64,000 nt of DNA, from assembly GCA_947646735.1 (NCBI GenBank), contig CANTFK010000800.1, forward strand, positions 124,001 through 188,000. The letters are read 5' to 3'. The notes beneath the pieces were generated by a model that made no database searches, was not told where the DNA came from, and saw nothing but the letters and a program-made list of their open reading frames with translations. Shown piece after piece: positions 22,648 through 33,622 of this stretch. The translations under genes were made by a program, and so were the position numbers. Within the stretch, counting starts at the first letter, position 1. Every line of letters starts with the position of its first letter. This DNA comes from Peronospora farinosa (Eukaryota; Oomycota; Peronosporomycetes; Peronosporales; Peronosporaceae).

Positions 22648-23852
22648 ATGACGCCTCCTGACAACGAGTCACAGACTCTACGGGACCTCATTGAAGGCGA
22701 CCTTGACGAAGCGGTTAATTACGAAAGTGACACCGTCTATGTGGGACCCGATGGGTCCCTTTAACCACCCTTACGGGTGAAGATGACAGTAGTCATGCAC
22801 CGAATCCGTTCCCTGAACGTAATGCTTCAGATGCGCTGACCATCGACCAAGAGAAAGGCTCCAAGCGCCGGACGAAGAATACGGAGAGGCTTCAGGGCCA
22901 CCGACAGTATAGGCTCAAGCCACCTACAGTGGAAGTACGACTTAAGGAGGCATCTGGTCATTCCCTCTCTGGTTGGGCCATTTGGCCTGAGGCCATTTCA
23001 CCCGAGAATATTGCTACACGAACGGCCCTTCGACAACGCTATCTGGAGTCCCACATTACTACGCAATGCCAATACTGGGCACGACTCAACAGGCAAGTGC
23101 GCGGTGCACCAGTCCCTCCTATAAAGGGCGTTCCCATCCTTCTGTTCGCGAGGGAAACCGAGGATGAAGAAGACACGGCTTTAAGCCGCTGGACGCATTA
23201 TGCGCGACGTTTAAGCAGCATGTGGGCGCTACGGGCAACTGTCGATGTGACAGATGTTCGTCTCAAACGGAAAGTGCGCTACGATTACGCTAAGCTGAAG
23301 GCCCGATGAAAATTGAAGTCTCAACGAACGCATTATGCTGCTACCCAGCACCCCAATGTTTCGGCTACACCTGTAGCCGCGAGTGCACGACAGGCCGAGG
23401 CCGCTAACTCGACTTCCCCACTACTAATGGTGAGAAGCGTCACCGCCAAAAGGCTGACCCTGCGCACGACGCTCAAAAACGTCCACGGCGTGCGGGCAAT
23501 TCTGCCGAAGGGGAACCTCGAACTCCCATAAATTTCTCGACTCGGGATATACTCCGCCACTTCACCAGATACTAAATTTGACCGTGGCAGCGACGTTTCT
23601 GCAGTAGACGCTCCACATGGAACTGAAGGTCCCCCTGCCCATCAAGCAAAGCCGGAGGAGGCCGGTGTATCGGCACAAGCTCATGCCGAGCTACGTCAAG
23701 AGGTGCGGTCTCTCCGTGAGATTGTGCAGTCGATGAATTCCCTCCTCGAGTCGCTGGAAGAGAGCCGAACCCGAGTGCAGGGTCAGCTTGACCTGTTGAT
23801 GCAGATGATTCGTCCCGCGGCAATGCCGATGAACTCAGAGCGAGCGCCTTAG
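22648..23852 (+). pseudogene. TE-C2 antisense accessory gene with coiled coil
   Basis: Second copy of the gene at 14425-15629, 8223 bp further on. It has the same early one-base shift and the same later shifts. An additional in-frame TGA at 23307-23309 (GGA in C1) splits the central frame. Few other differences are seen (for example CGTCAA context at 23692 and GAG for GCG near 23839). The coiled-coil end is preserved. The shared lesions show that the gene was already broken when the array formed. Confidence 0.6.
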
Positions 23853-25160
23853 CGTCTATTTGGGACGGATGTCGGTAAGGTTTCAGCATGCCGACGTAGA
23901 ACACAGGATGTGTACGCAATTTGCGCGGCAAGTTGAGCGTATACGCTAGGCCTTTCTTGGCCACGACCGTAGGTTCCGATAAAGCGTGGACGAAACTTTG
24001 TCTTTAAATACAACAGATGCTACATTGGTAGGTAGGTTTATAGCATTTAGTAAGACTTGGTCTCTGACCTCATGATACTTAATACAACTACTGCCTTCAG
24101 CATCCGTATATTCTTTTGTTTGTCTTGGCTATCAGCCATTGCGTCTTGCCCATGTCGTAAGACATTTAATCGCGTTGCAAGAAACGAATTCACCTGTTTC
24201 TTAACAGTACTAGGGCTGACATCAGCAAGCCGATCGGCAACCTCTCCCCCACCAAGCCCTTAACCACTCGGTGGTAGCGTTAACGGAACGCGTGGGTGTG
24301 TGAGGCCAATGACATAGAACGGAGTGAAGCCGGTAGAGGCGTGCACGGAGTTATTGAGTGCAAACTCAACTACCGGAAGCATAGAGCTCCAACGATTAGG
24401 CGTTTCAGCACAAACGCTGTGACGGATATCTTCCACAACGCGATTTACGCGTTCGGCTTGACCATCGGTCTGCGGATGATCCACTGTGGACATGTCCAAA
24501 CGGGTGCCCAGCACCTGGAAGACGGACTTCCAAAATTTACTCGTAAAACGAGGATCACGATCAGAAACAATTGCCACTGGCAAGCCATGTTGGCGAAACA
24601 CTCAATCAATATACAGCTCCGCTGTACCCACACCATCGATCGAGTCTGGCACAGCTGCTAAGTGAGCCATCTTGCTAAAGCGGTCAACAAAGACCACAAT
24701 ACCTGTATTGCCATGCGAATCTTTCGGTAGGCCAAATACAAAGTCCATACTAATGGACTCCCAGCACCCAGTGGGAATAGGCAAGCTAGCCAGCGGCGCT
24801 GCCGAATGGGGCGAGGGTTTCACCCGTTGACACGTTTCACACGTACGCACATATGTGCTCACCCATTTATATAATTTGGACCACCAATAACGTTGGCATA
24901 CTGCCCCGTAGGTCTTTTCGCGACCCAAATGACCACCGATGGCGGTGTCATGTACCTCATAGAGGATACGATACTTCAGGTCCTCGTCATGAGGAACTAC
25001 AATACGCGGAGGATTCGCTACATCTGTACGATAGTACAACAGCCCCTGATCGATAGAATATCGATGGAGGCTCGCACGTAATCGTGCCGAAAATTTAATG
25101 TCCGAGTCTTTAAACTCCTCACTGCCAAGAGCATGTAGCAACGCTATACAGTGATCATCT
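23413..25160 (-). pseudogene. TE-C2 integrase with chromodomain
   Basis: Copy of C1 15190-16940. Catalytic Asp, Asp and Glu are all present (SMDFVFGLPKD near 24750, [11 protein letters not shown] near 24560, GQAERVNRVVED near 24445), as are the HHCC zinc region and the chromodomain with the same stop and one-base shift near 23560. The in-frame TGA at 24602-24604 is the same as in C1. A TAGGTAGG tetranucleotide repeat just outside the C-terminal domain (about 24028) is one unit shorter than in C1, which changes the copy offset from 8223 to 8219. Confidence 0.83.
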
Positions 25161-26650
25161 TTAGCATACGCCGTACGAATGAGATCTGTGATAGAAGACG
25201 ACAGCGTCGTCACATTAGCAAGCTCATAATCAGGTCTGCGTGACAACGCATCAGCCAAAGCATTTTGCTTGCCCGGCTTATATTTCACCTCAAAATTATA
25301 TTCGGCAAAGAATGACAGCCATCTGGCCATTCTCTGCGAGAGATGCGGCGACTGATTCGCAATTCGTAAAGACGCATGATCGGTATAGATCACAAAAGGC
25401 TTTGAGCCCAGCAGATGAGCTCTGAATTTGACTAGAGCATACTTCATCGCAAGTAGCTCGTTGTCATGAACTAGATAGTTCTTTTTAGCAGCTTTCAGCT
25501 GGAGAGGTTCGAAGGCGATCACACGCTCACGACCTTCATCATCTGTTTGTAACAGAGCACTGCCAATGGAAAATCCAACGCGTCACAGACGACGCTAAAC
25601 GGTCGGTCAGGGTCTGGCAAAGCCAAAATGGGAGCATGAAGAAGGCTAGCATTCACCGCTTGAAAAGCGTCCTCGTGTTCGGCATGCCAACACCATTCCA
25701 CATCCTTTTTGAGGAGATTAGATAATGGCCGAGCCATATCAGCGTAATTCTCGCTGTACTTGTGTAAGTAATTGGCAAGGACAAGCCATTTACGCAAGTC
25801 CTACTGAGACTGTGGATCAGGCCAATCGACTATGGCTTTGACCTTAGCGGGGTCCGCTCGGAGGCCTCGCTTCCCAATGAAGCATCCTAGAAAGGAAGTC
25901 TCTCCGGCACCGAAGATTCACTTATATGCATTAGCATATAGCTTGTTAGTGCGCATGCACTCGATCACAGCTCTTAAATGAATAATATGGTTCTCAATGT
26001 CTGACCGCCCATTTTCAGCTCGACTATGGACAAAAATGTCATCAAAGTACGTCTGTGCATAACTTCGATGAGGCCGAAACAATGGTGTCATCAACCGGTT
26101 AACCGTAGCGGAGCATTCGATAGCCCTGGGGCATCACCAATCACTCCTAGAGCATACTAATCGGAGTACAAACAGCAGCGAGCGGAATATCGCTAGCTTG
26201 CATAAGCAATTGGTAATAACCATTGACTAAGTCGAGCGAACTGTACATGGTACAACCGACCATATTGTTCTGAAGAACATCCTTTCTAGGTATTGGCGTC
26301 TGTGCAGGTATAGTGGCTGCATTGAGCTTAGTATAAGCATGAATGATACGCCAATTGCCATTCGGTTTCTTGACACAAGAAGTGGGTGTAGAGTGCAGAG
26401 CTTGCTCTCGCGCACCATGCCCACCGCGTGCTTTGCACGAAAGAACTCGTCAATGACATCACACTATTTTTTGGGTAAAGGCCACTGTCGTGTTACACAG
26501 TATTTGGTTCCGGGAACCAAGTCAATTTCATGACATACACCCCCATCAGGAGGTAAAACAGACGGTAGATCGTAGCACACCACGTCCTGAAGTTCCTTGA
26601 CTAAAGGGTAGTAGTAATCCAAAATATTTATAAGATAGTAGCTCCACCAC
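25161..26650 (-). pseudogene. pol: TE-C2 reverse transcriptase and RNase H
   Basis: Copy of C1 16941-18430 with the same frameshifts. YFDDIF lies near 26034-26051, the connection frame at 25519-25797, and RNase H residues are retained; one substitution changes HDKELLA to HDNELLA next to the catalytic Glu (about 25463). Confidence 0.83.
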
Positions 26651-27374
26651 GTACACTAAGTGCCGCCTTTGTATCTTCAAGGACTGCCTCATCCACGAGC
26701 GAGGATGAGTTCAACTCGAGGTCAGGTCGAATGACCACCATACTGGATAGATCACCTACCTTCAAGGCTGGATGAAATCAACCACGGCTCCTCCCATCAT
26801 TACATGATGGGAGGATCATTAGGTCGACCTCACCATCTACACCACCTTTCACTCCGTTGACCAGGGTGTACAGCTGTTCACTGGCATCACTACGTGATAA
26901 AACATACGCCTTGCGTCTCGCAGCCGCCATCTAGCAACGCTGCCGTATCATTGACGAAATGTACCTTTTGAAGTACTCGGGATGTCATCATTCCCAAGGT
27001 CGATAGATTCCTTGACCTTAAACTGATCTATACGAGAGCCGATGTCATACTGACATCCAGAGAGTCGCTATCACAGGTGACACCACTAACAAGTTCATAG
27101 ATCTTTACTTACTCTTTACAAGAGCCGATGTCATTACCGATATCCAGTGTCTCAATATTACTATGAGTATCACTCAACGGAGTACGTGCCGTTCCACTAA
27201 GTGCCACTGATCTCTGCTCGACACTATTATTGCTAACGTTGGAGTTTATCAACTCAGACACTCCAATGTCCAGCACACTAACTGAATCAGTTAATGGATC
27301 GCGCCGATAGCGCTTCTGTTTCTTAGCGAAGGTGGGTTCATGACTCTCCTAAGCTTCGCTAGAAACATTGCGCG
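26651..27374 (-). pseudogene. TE-C2 protease-RT linker
   Basis: Copy of C1 18431-19155, with the same acidic LDIGND-type repeats and interrupted at the same base by the solo LTR. Confidence 0.55.
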
Positions 27375-28583
27375 TATGGCGAAGTCGATCAAGAAAAGTT
27401 TGATCAACGATATCGAAAGTGATTATAATGTGGACCACTTACACGGCGGGAATCGTATTCTATGGATTATACTTGGCTATTGTATTGGAGCGATCAAGAT
27501 TTATCGATGAATGATCGCATAGTTTATACTTGGCTATTGTATTGGAATGACAGTTTATCTGGATCGATCATGTGATGGCCACGGTTGGCCGAGGATTACG
27601 CGGCTGTGATGACGATCAGGGTGGGAGATCGCTCGATCGCAATCTTACTATGCGATCCACATGTTCGTGATGGACATGGGATCACCGATCGTGATCAACA
27701 AGTGTGATCGACGATCGTGATCAACAAGTGTGATCGTCGATCGTGTTTAACAACCGTGATCGACGATCGTGATCAACAAGTGTGATCGTCGATCGTGATC
27801 GTCGATCCAAGAAAGCCGGTCGCGAGATGTAACCAGTTACAGATCGATCGTAACCTTGATCCAGAAAGCCGATCGCGAGATGTAACCAGTTACAGATCGA
27901 TCATAACCTCGATCGACGGATCAAGATCATCCGAAGTGGACCACATACCGAGGTCTGATTTTCCTGAAAAGACGACACGCGGCAGTAGGTACTGTCATAC
28001 AGATAGGCATAATCGTAGAATTTGGTATTTCATTGGTTAACATTAAACAGAGTTTCTTTTACTTCTAAGCACGCACGCAGACTTCTCTTTCGGGCGGATA
28101 ACTTTGGCCCCCGACGATCAAGTAGTGATATCCCTGGATTGTTTGGCCAAGGATTACAAGAACTCTCAACCCAAGCAAACAACCCCTGCGATCAGACGCA
28201 GTATACAACGTAAAGGACAAGGCACAAGATCGAGACGGCTCAAGTGGTCAGAAGATCAAGTGAAATCAAGTGGATCAAGTATCTACATTTGGATAAGGCA
28301 GTCTCAAGGCAGACCAGGGTGACTCATAGAGCACCATCCATACAACTTTCGATCGCGTGAGGATTTTCCACGTGATCGACCCCCCGACCAATCCCCAACC
28401 ACGATCAAGCTCAGCATCGACTCAAGTCCACCGAGAAGAGTGCATCCCGCCCTACCGACGGGTACACAAGGTGAGGAAGTAAAGTGACACGGATACGGAG
28501 TACCCCCTCCGTTAGTCGGTCGTCTGGGCGCCAGTGAAGAGTCGGGATCGCATCAGAAATTTTGTGATTGCCACTCCACCACA
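27375..28583 (+). repeat. Solo D-type LTR inside TE-C2, 4-bp TSD CGCG
   Basis: Exact positional copy (offset 8219) of the LTR at 19156-20364, with CGCG at 27371-27374 and 28584-28587. Two independent insertions at one base are very unlikely, so it was duplicated along with its host element. Confidence 0.88.
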
Positions 28584-29019
28584 CGCGTGGCGCCTAAGGT
28601 TTTAGATCTCCTATCGATCCAGGGCTAATGGCGTTCCAGCCAGGCCATACCGAGAATGAGATTATATCTCGAGTCCAAATCTAGGACAAGACAGCGTTCA
28701 ACGCTATTGAAGTCTAAGAACTTCACACCTAAGTTCAACGGAGCTTTAGGAACGATGACACGTACACCTGTCGCGAGACGCACGGTTATACTGTCACCCT
28801 ACTACGCTTCTAGCGCCTCAGCATACATCTGACTCCCTCTAAGAGAACGACGTCAACATAATTATCCGACGCCCCTGAGTCAATTAGAATTGACCATATT
28901 TTATCAAAATTCTTAATGGTTGCCGACACAACCAACAAGCCTGGCTTGTAATCGTGTTCCATGGAAGCATCCACAGAACCACCTGGGGATGAGCCCTGAT
29001 TACCTTTACCTCCTAGAAA
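28584..29019 (-). pseudogene. TE-C2 aspartic protease
   Basis: Copy of C1 20365-20800; LIDSGASDNYVDV active site near 28870-28887, same nonsense codons. Confidence 0.75.
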
Positions 29020-30063
29020 TTCAACAGAGCTTATTTCTTTTCCAGTAGGGCGCCCCGCGCCTACTGTAGGCTGACGTTTTCCCCTGCCGTGCTCCCCTTT
29101 TGGCTAGGAGCAAAGAAACGACTCTGCCTATTCTGACGTTGCTTTCGCAACGAACAGAGAGGACGGAGGTGCCTAGTGCTTCCGCACATGTAACATCTCC
29201 GGATGTTACCTTGCTGTTCTGCAGCTTGAAGCTCAGCTTCTTCCCCTTCAACATGGCTATGATCCGTGGGTTACGCCCTATCAGAGGCATTTAAATTATA
29301 CCACGGCACACCATAGCGCGCAGATTTGAAATTAAATTTAGCGTTTAACGCTATGCTCACTTTCTCTTCGAAAGTCGAAGGCTGGACACGGAAAACCTCT
29401 TTCCTGGCGACCCCAGTACGAAGTCCTTCCATAAAAAGGGTTGCTCGGACTTCTTCTGCCAGAGGGTCCTGCTGCATAGCAGCAATGAGATTTCTCAACT
29501 CTTGGACATAGCCCGACAATACTTTCTTACCCTGTCGGGTAGCTAAGAAGCGTGAGCGCACACGATAAGCCTGATATGCGGTGCAAACACGCAGGTTAAT
29601 TCCTTTTTAAGCATCTCCCATGTGGGTAATGCGGCATTTACGGAGATATCGCTCGTTAGAGCCCACTCTCTACTCTACCACCGAGCTTCGAATTGGCCAA
29701 GCCAACTCGTTGCTTATCTGAAACAACATAGCGACATCCATTGCCATTTCAACTTCTCGGATCCACAGGAGAAGATTTTCTCCCTCCTTCCCCTCAAAGT
29801 TTTAACGTTTAACACGAGTGGACGATATTTTGGTTTTGCATTGGCCCAGGTACCGGAATGTATTGCGTTAGCGCAGCTGACGCTGCCTGGTCGTGGACAT
29901 GCCCGAGTAGCGTTGCATTATAACGCATGAAGACCTCAAGGCGAGCATTGAGGACCTCCGGGCCTTGGGCCAAAAGGGCCTCGATTTGATCGGGCCCAAC
30001 GAACGCATATAATTTATCTAGCGTTAGTCGTTGCGCCTCAGAGAGGTGATATTGACTCTCCAT
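29020..30063 (-). pseudogene. gag: TE-C2 gag
   Basis: Copy of C1 20801-21844 starting at ATG 30063. Matrix start, capsid core (29271-29561) and zinc knuckle CYMCGSTRHLRPLC (about 29154-29195) are all in place, with the same frame breaks as C1. Confidence 0.8.
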
Positions 30064-30111
30064 CCTTACAGCGGGTCAGTCTTTTAGACTCAGGTGTAGA
30101 GTGCTACCAAG

Positions 30112-30751
30112 TGTAGCGGAGCTGCACAGCTCTTTAGACGGAATAAGACTTTAGTCTGTAAGCCTCTTAGTCCTAGAGAACTAAATAGAGTTAAGGCTAA
30201 AAGCCACTTAGTTCTAAGTAACTAATTAAAAGACTGAAAGTCACTCTGTTCTAAGGAACTAGGTAGAGACTTTTAGTCTGCAAGCAATACGTTCAAGGTT
30301 CAGAGAACCAACGCACAGAGTGCAAGAACAAGCTGAAAGCTTAAAGTTTCAGAGAACCAACGCACGAAGTGCACAAGAGAATAAGTCAAAACGATTTGCG
30401 ATCTTAAACTCAAAAGGAGAACTGATTTTATCTATGCATTAAGATTTTAGGAATAGTCCTACTCTAGGTACCCTCCACTAGATTAATTACTATAATAGCA
30501 AGTAAAATATGCAGACTTTGCTATTGGACGACGTATCGTCAAAACATCTTTGTATGATGTACTTAGTACAGTGTTATCGATTATCGAATCCTAATCGAAT
30601 CCTAATCGACAGGATGAAAACCGTATCTTAAACGCTCATACTTAATACATCTCTAAAGAGAAGTATCAAAATGCATTGTATGCAATAAAGGGAAACTTCA
30701 AGCGTAAATTTTAAAAAAATGATGTTACAACCGTCGTGTAACCCCGTTACA
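30112..30751 (-). repeat. TE-C array LTR3 (right)
   Basis: 640 bp. The left part equals LTR2; the right 150 bp differ from LTR1 and LTR2 (a short deletion after CCTAATCGAC near 30600, and a changed AAATTTTAAAAAAATGATG stretch near 30707). The flanking bases (cgtga left of LTR1, ggaac right of LTR3) do not match, so no target duplication is seen for the array. Confidence 0.9.
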
Positions 30752-32271
30752 GGAACTCTCTCTCCGCATTTGACTTGGCCGTTGGTAATTCTGAACAATC
30801 TTCTCGTCTCTTTCCAGGTTTCTGCTTCAGCTAAGCTGAAACCGAAAATATCTTTGGTTAAAACACCGACAGGGCTTTTCAAGGATCCTCACGTTTTTAG
30901 GCCACGCATCGTGGTTTCTGGGGGAAGCTTTTCTAATCCGATTTCCGAGATCTCTCAGTGGAACCTCTCCTATTTGACCTTACCAAACCCAAGTCAATTT
31001 TGAACCACAGCGTCCGGAAGCTGACATTGTCCCACTCTGCCATGCATGATGCCCCTTTGACTGCCAATGACTGCTGCTACGCCATCAAACACACTGCTCG
31101 TGGGAAATCGCCGGGTCCCGATGGCTTGCCGGCTGAGTATTACGACCTCTTTCCCAGCCAGTGGGCTTTGGTAATGGAACTTGTTTATGCTTCCCAATAC
31201 CGGAAGGGATGTATGTCGAAGTTTTAACGCCGTACCTACCTCTCGCTTTTGTTTAATAAAGATTATCGATCAGATTTCAAAAGTTATCGTCCGTTAGCTT
31301 TACTAAACCAAGACGCCAAGCTTGGACCCAAGGCTTTAGATTATCTCCTCAATCATGTTTACCTTACCTACTCGGTGTAAACCAATTTCTTTTTGTGCCT
31401 GGGCGGGATAATCGCCACGCTCTTCGATACTTCTTAGAATTACAGGATCTCTGCAAACGTACACCCTCTCGTGATCCTGCCGATGCCATTAGCCTTGATT
31501 TTGCTAAGGCATTTAACAGTGTTAAGTGTTAGGCACTTGACAAAGTTCTCATACATTGGGGTTTTGGGGCGAATATTCGGCATTGGGTTTACACCTTTTT
31601 CAAGGAAACCCTGGTGCAAGTTTTAATTAAAAAATCTCGGTCGGACTTCTTTAGTTTGGGAGCTGGGGTTCGGCAAGGTGATCCTATTTCTCCTGGTATT
31701 TTTGTGCTCTTCATAGAACCGCTATTGTGCGATCTTCGCTCAGTTAATGACGATTTTGCTATTAAATTTTGGGAGATGTCACACCATCTGCTTAGTTTTG
31801 CTGATGATGTCACTGGCTTGGTCGACATTTTTTACCAAACTCCGGCTTTTCCCGCTCGTGTCCACGATTTCTGCGCCACTACGGTCATGCGGCTTAATGT
31901 TGCCAAGACGGTAATCATTCCATTTTGCTCCTGGACTGCTGCTGACGACCAACTTCGTTTACGCCTTTCGACGTGTGGCGTACGAATGTTAAACAACTCC
32001 GAACATACTACACTTCTAAGTCTCACGGGCGTCCCGACTTGTATCCCCTCTTCTCAACTCCACCACCTGCTTGTACGTTTCCAAAAACTTTGTGTTGTTT
32101 GGAGCTGGCCGGCACGGACTTTACGCGGCCGCGTTTTGCTGTTAAAAACTATGGTACTTTCGATACTATGGTATTTTCCGGGTACTCAAGCTGTGTCACG
32201 TCTGGACTTACTTAAATTTTACCCCTTAATCCGGAACTTATAAACAACACTCCGTCGTATCACGTCGAAGG
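30752..32271 (+). pseudogene. LINE reverse transcriptase, left part
   Basis: Non-LTR retrotransposon ORF2. Readable motifs in order: GKSPGPDGLPAEYYDLF (31104-31150), FKSYRPLALLNQDAK (about 31277-31320), VPGRDNRHALRYFLELQDL (about 31398-31450), AISLDFAKAFNSVK (catalytic Asp, about 31489-31530), GVRQGDPISP (about 31668-31697) and LLSFADDVTGLVD (catalytic Asp-Asp, about 31790-31828). Several frameshifts and stops. The endonuclease half is missing: the sequence starts immediately after LTR3 of the TE-C array. The right end stops at the TE-D insertion and resumes at 44164. Confidence 0.85.
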
Positions 32272-33622
32272 TGTGGTGAAGCGAAGGAGTGAATTTGGCG
32301 AAGTGTGATCGCATATTTTCGGTTAAGTCCGAAATGGCCAATATTGATGAATCGCGATCTCGTAGAAAAGTTTCAAGATGATGTCAAATGGGATGGAAAA
32401 CAGTGAATGGTGGAGTTTGCAGTTCTATGTGGGTTAAATATGGCCTAGAACTATGCAATTGCGATCTCCAGTTTTTTTCGATGGCGATCCGCGTGAGCGT
32501 GATCGCTAAGAAGGAGGATTGGTACATCCAAGTATGTGAAAGACGGTCTGGTGTGGATCACGTTGCTATGAAATACTGGAATGAGCTGGACATGACGCGT
32601 CATATAGATGGACCATCTCACATGACCCGAGAAACGGTGAAGAGGACAAGTCGTGATCCGGCGGATCGGTATCCGATACTATTTATTAGTACCGCGATCT
32701 GGTACTAATTATTTAGTACCGCGATCCGATACTAATTATTTAGTACCGCGATCCGATACTAATTATTAGTACCGCGATCCGATACTAATTATTAGTACCG
32801 CGATCCGATACTAATTATTAGTACCGCGATCCGATACTAATTATTAGTATTGCGATCCGATACTAATTATTAGTACCGCGATCCGATACTAAAATGGTAT
32901 TAGACCCAAGCGAGGTAGCGATCCAGATCGCGGCGATATTGGAGTGGACCACATTACAAGATCTGATTTTTCCGAAAGGGCGATACGTGGCAATAGATCC
33001 TGAGCTACAGATAGTCAAGATCATAGGTTTTGGCATTTGATTGGTTAACATTAACAGAGTTCGATTTTACTTCTAAGACACGCAAGCTTCTCTTCCGGGT
33101 GGGATAACTTTGGCCCCCCGACGACTCAAGAGCATCTGCTACGCCTAGACACAAGTGATATCCCTGGATTGTTTGGCCAGGGATTACAAGAATTCTCAAA
33201 ACAAACAACTCCCCCTGCGATTGGACGCAGCACAACAAGAAAAGGACAAGGTACAAGATCGCGAGACGGCTCAAGTGGTCAGAAGATCAAGTATATCAAG
33301 TATATCAAGTGGATCAAGTATCTACATTTTTGGACAAGGCGATCTCAAGAGAGATCAGGGTTACTTGGATAGAGCACCTACAAGAACCCCTCGACCGCGT
33401 GAAGATTTCCGCACGGTCGACCCCCAACCTATCCCAAACACGGTTAAGTTCAGCATCGACTTAAGTCTACCGAGAAGAGTGCTACCCGCCCTACCAACGG
33501 GTACAAAAGGTGAGGAAGGAAAGTTGCACGAAAACGGAGTACTCCCTCCTATAGTCGGTTGTCTGGGCGTCAGTGGAGAGTCGGGATCACATCAGACAAT
33601 TTGTGAACCCCGCTCCACCACA
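32272..33622 (+). repeat. TE-D 5' LTR
   Basis: 1351 bp, TGTGGTGAAG...CTCCACCACA (7-bp inverted ends TGTGGTG/CACCACA). Flanked on the left by AAGG (32268-32271). Compared with the 3' LTR it is almost identical for the first about 1 kb, apart from repeat-unit number, and strongly diverged over the last about 265 bp. Confidence 0.92.
32664..32890. repeat. 26-28-bp tandem repeat in TE-D 5' LTR
   Basis: Eight units of the type TAGTACCGCGATCCGATAC + TAATTAT. The 3' LTR has six units (about 43270-43420). Confidence 0.9.

Noticed and set aside
33155..33622. Open frame through the TE-D LTR end joined to gag
   Set aside because: It opens with GTG and not ATG, its sequence is not kept in the diverged 3' LTR end, and TE-E gag clearly starts at the ATG after the LTR.
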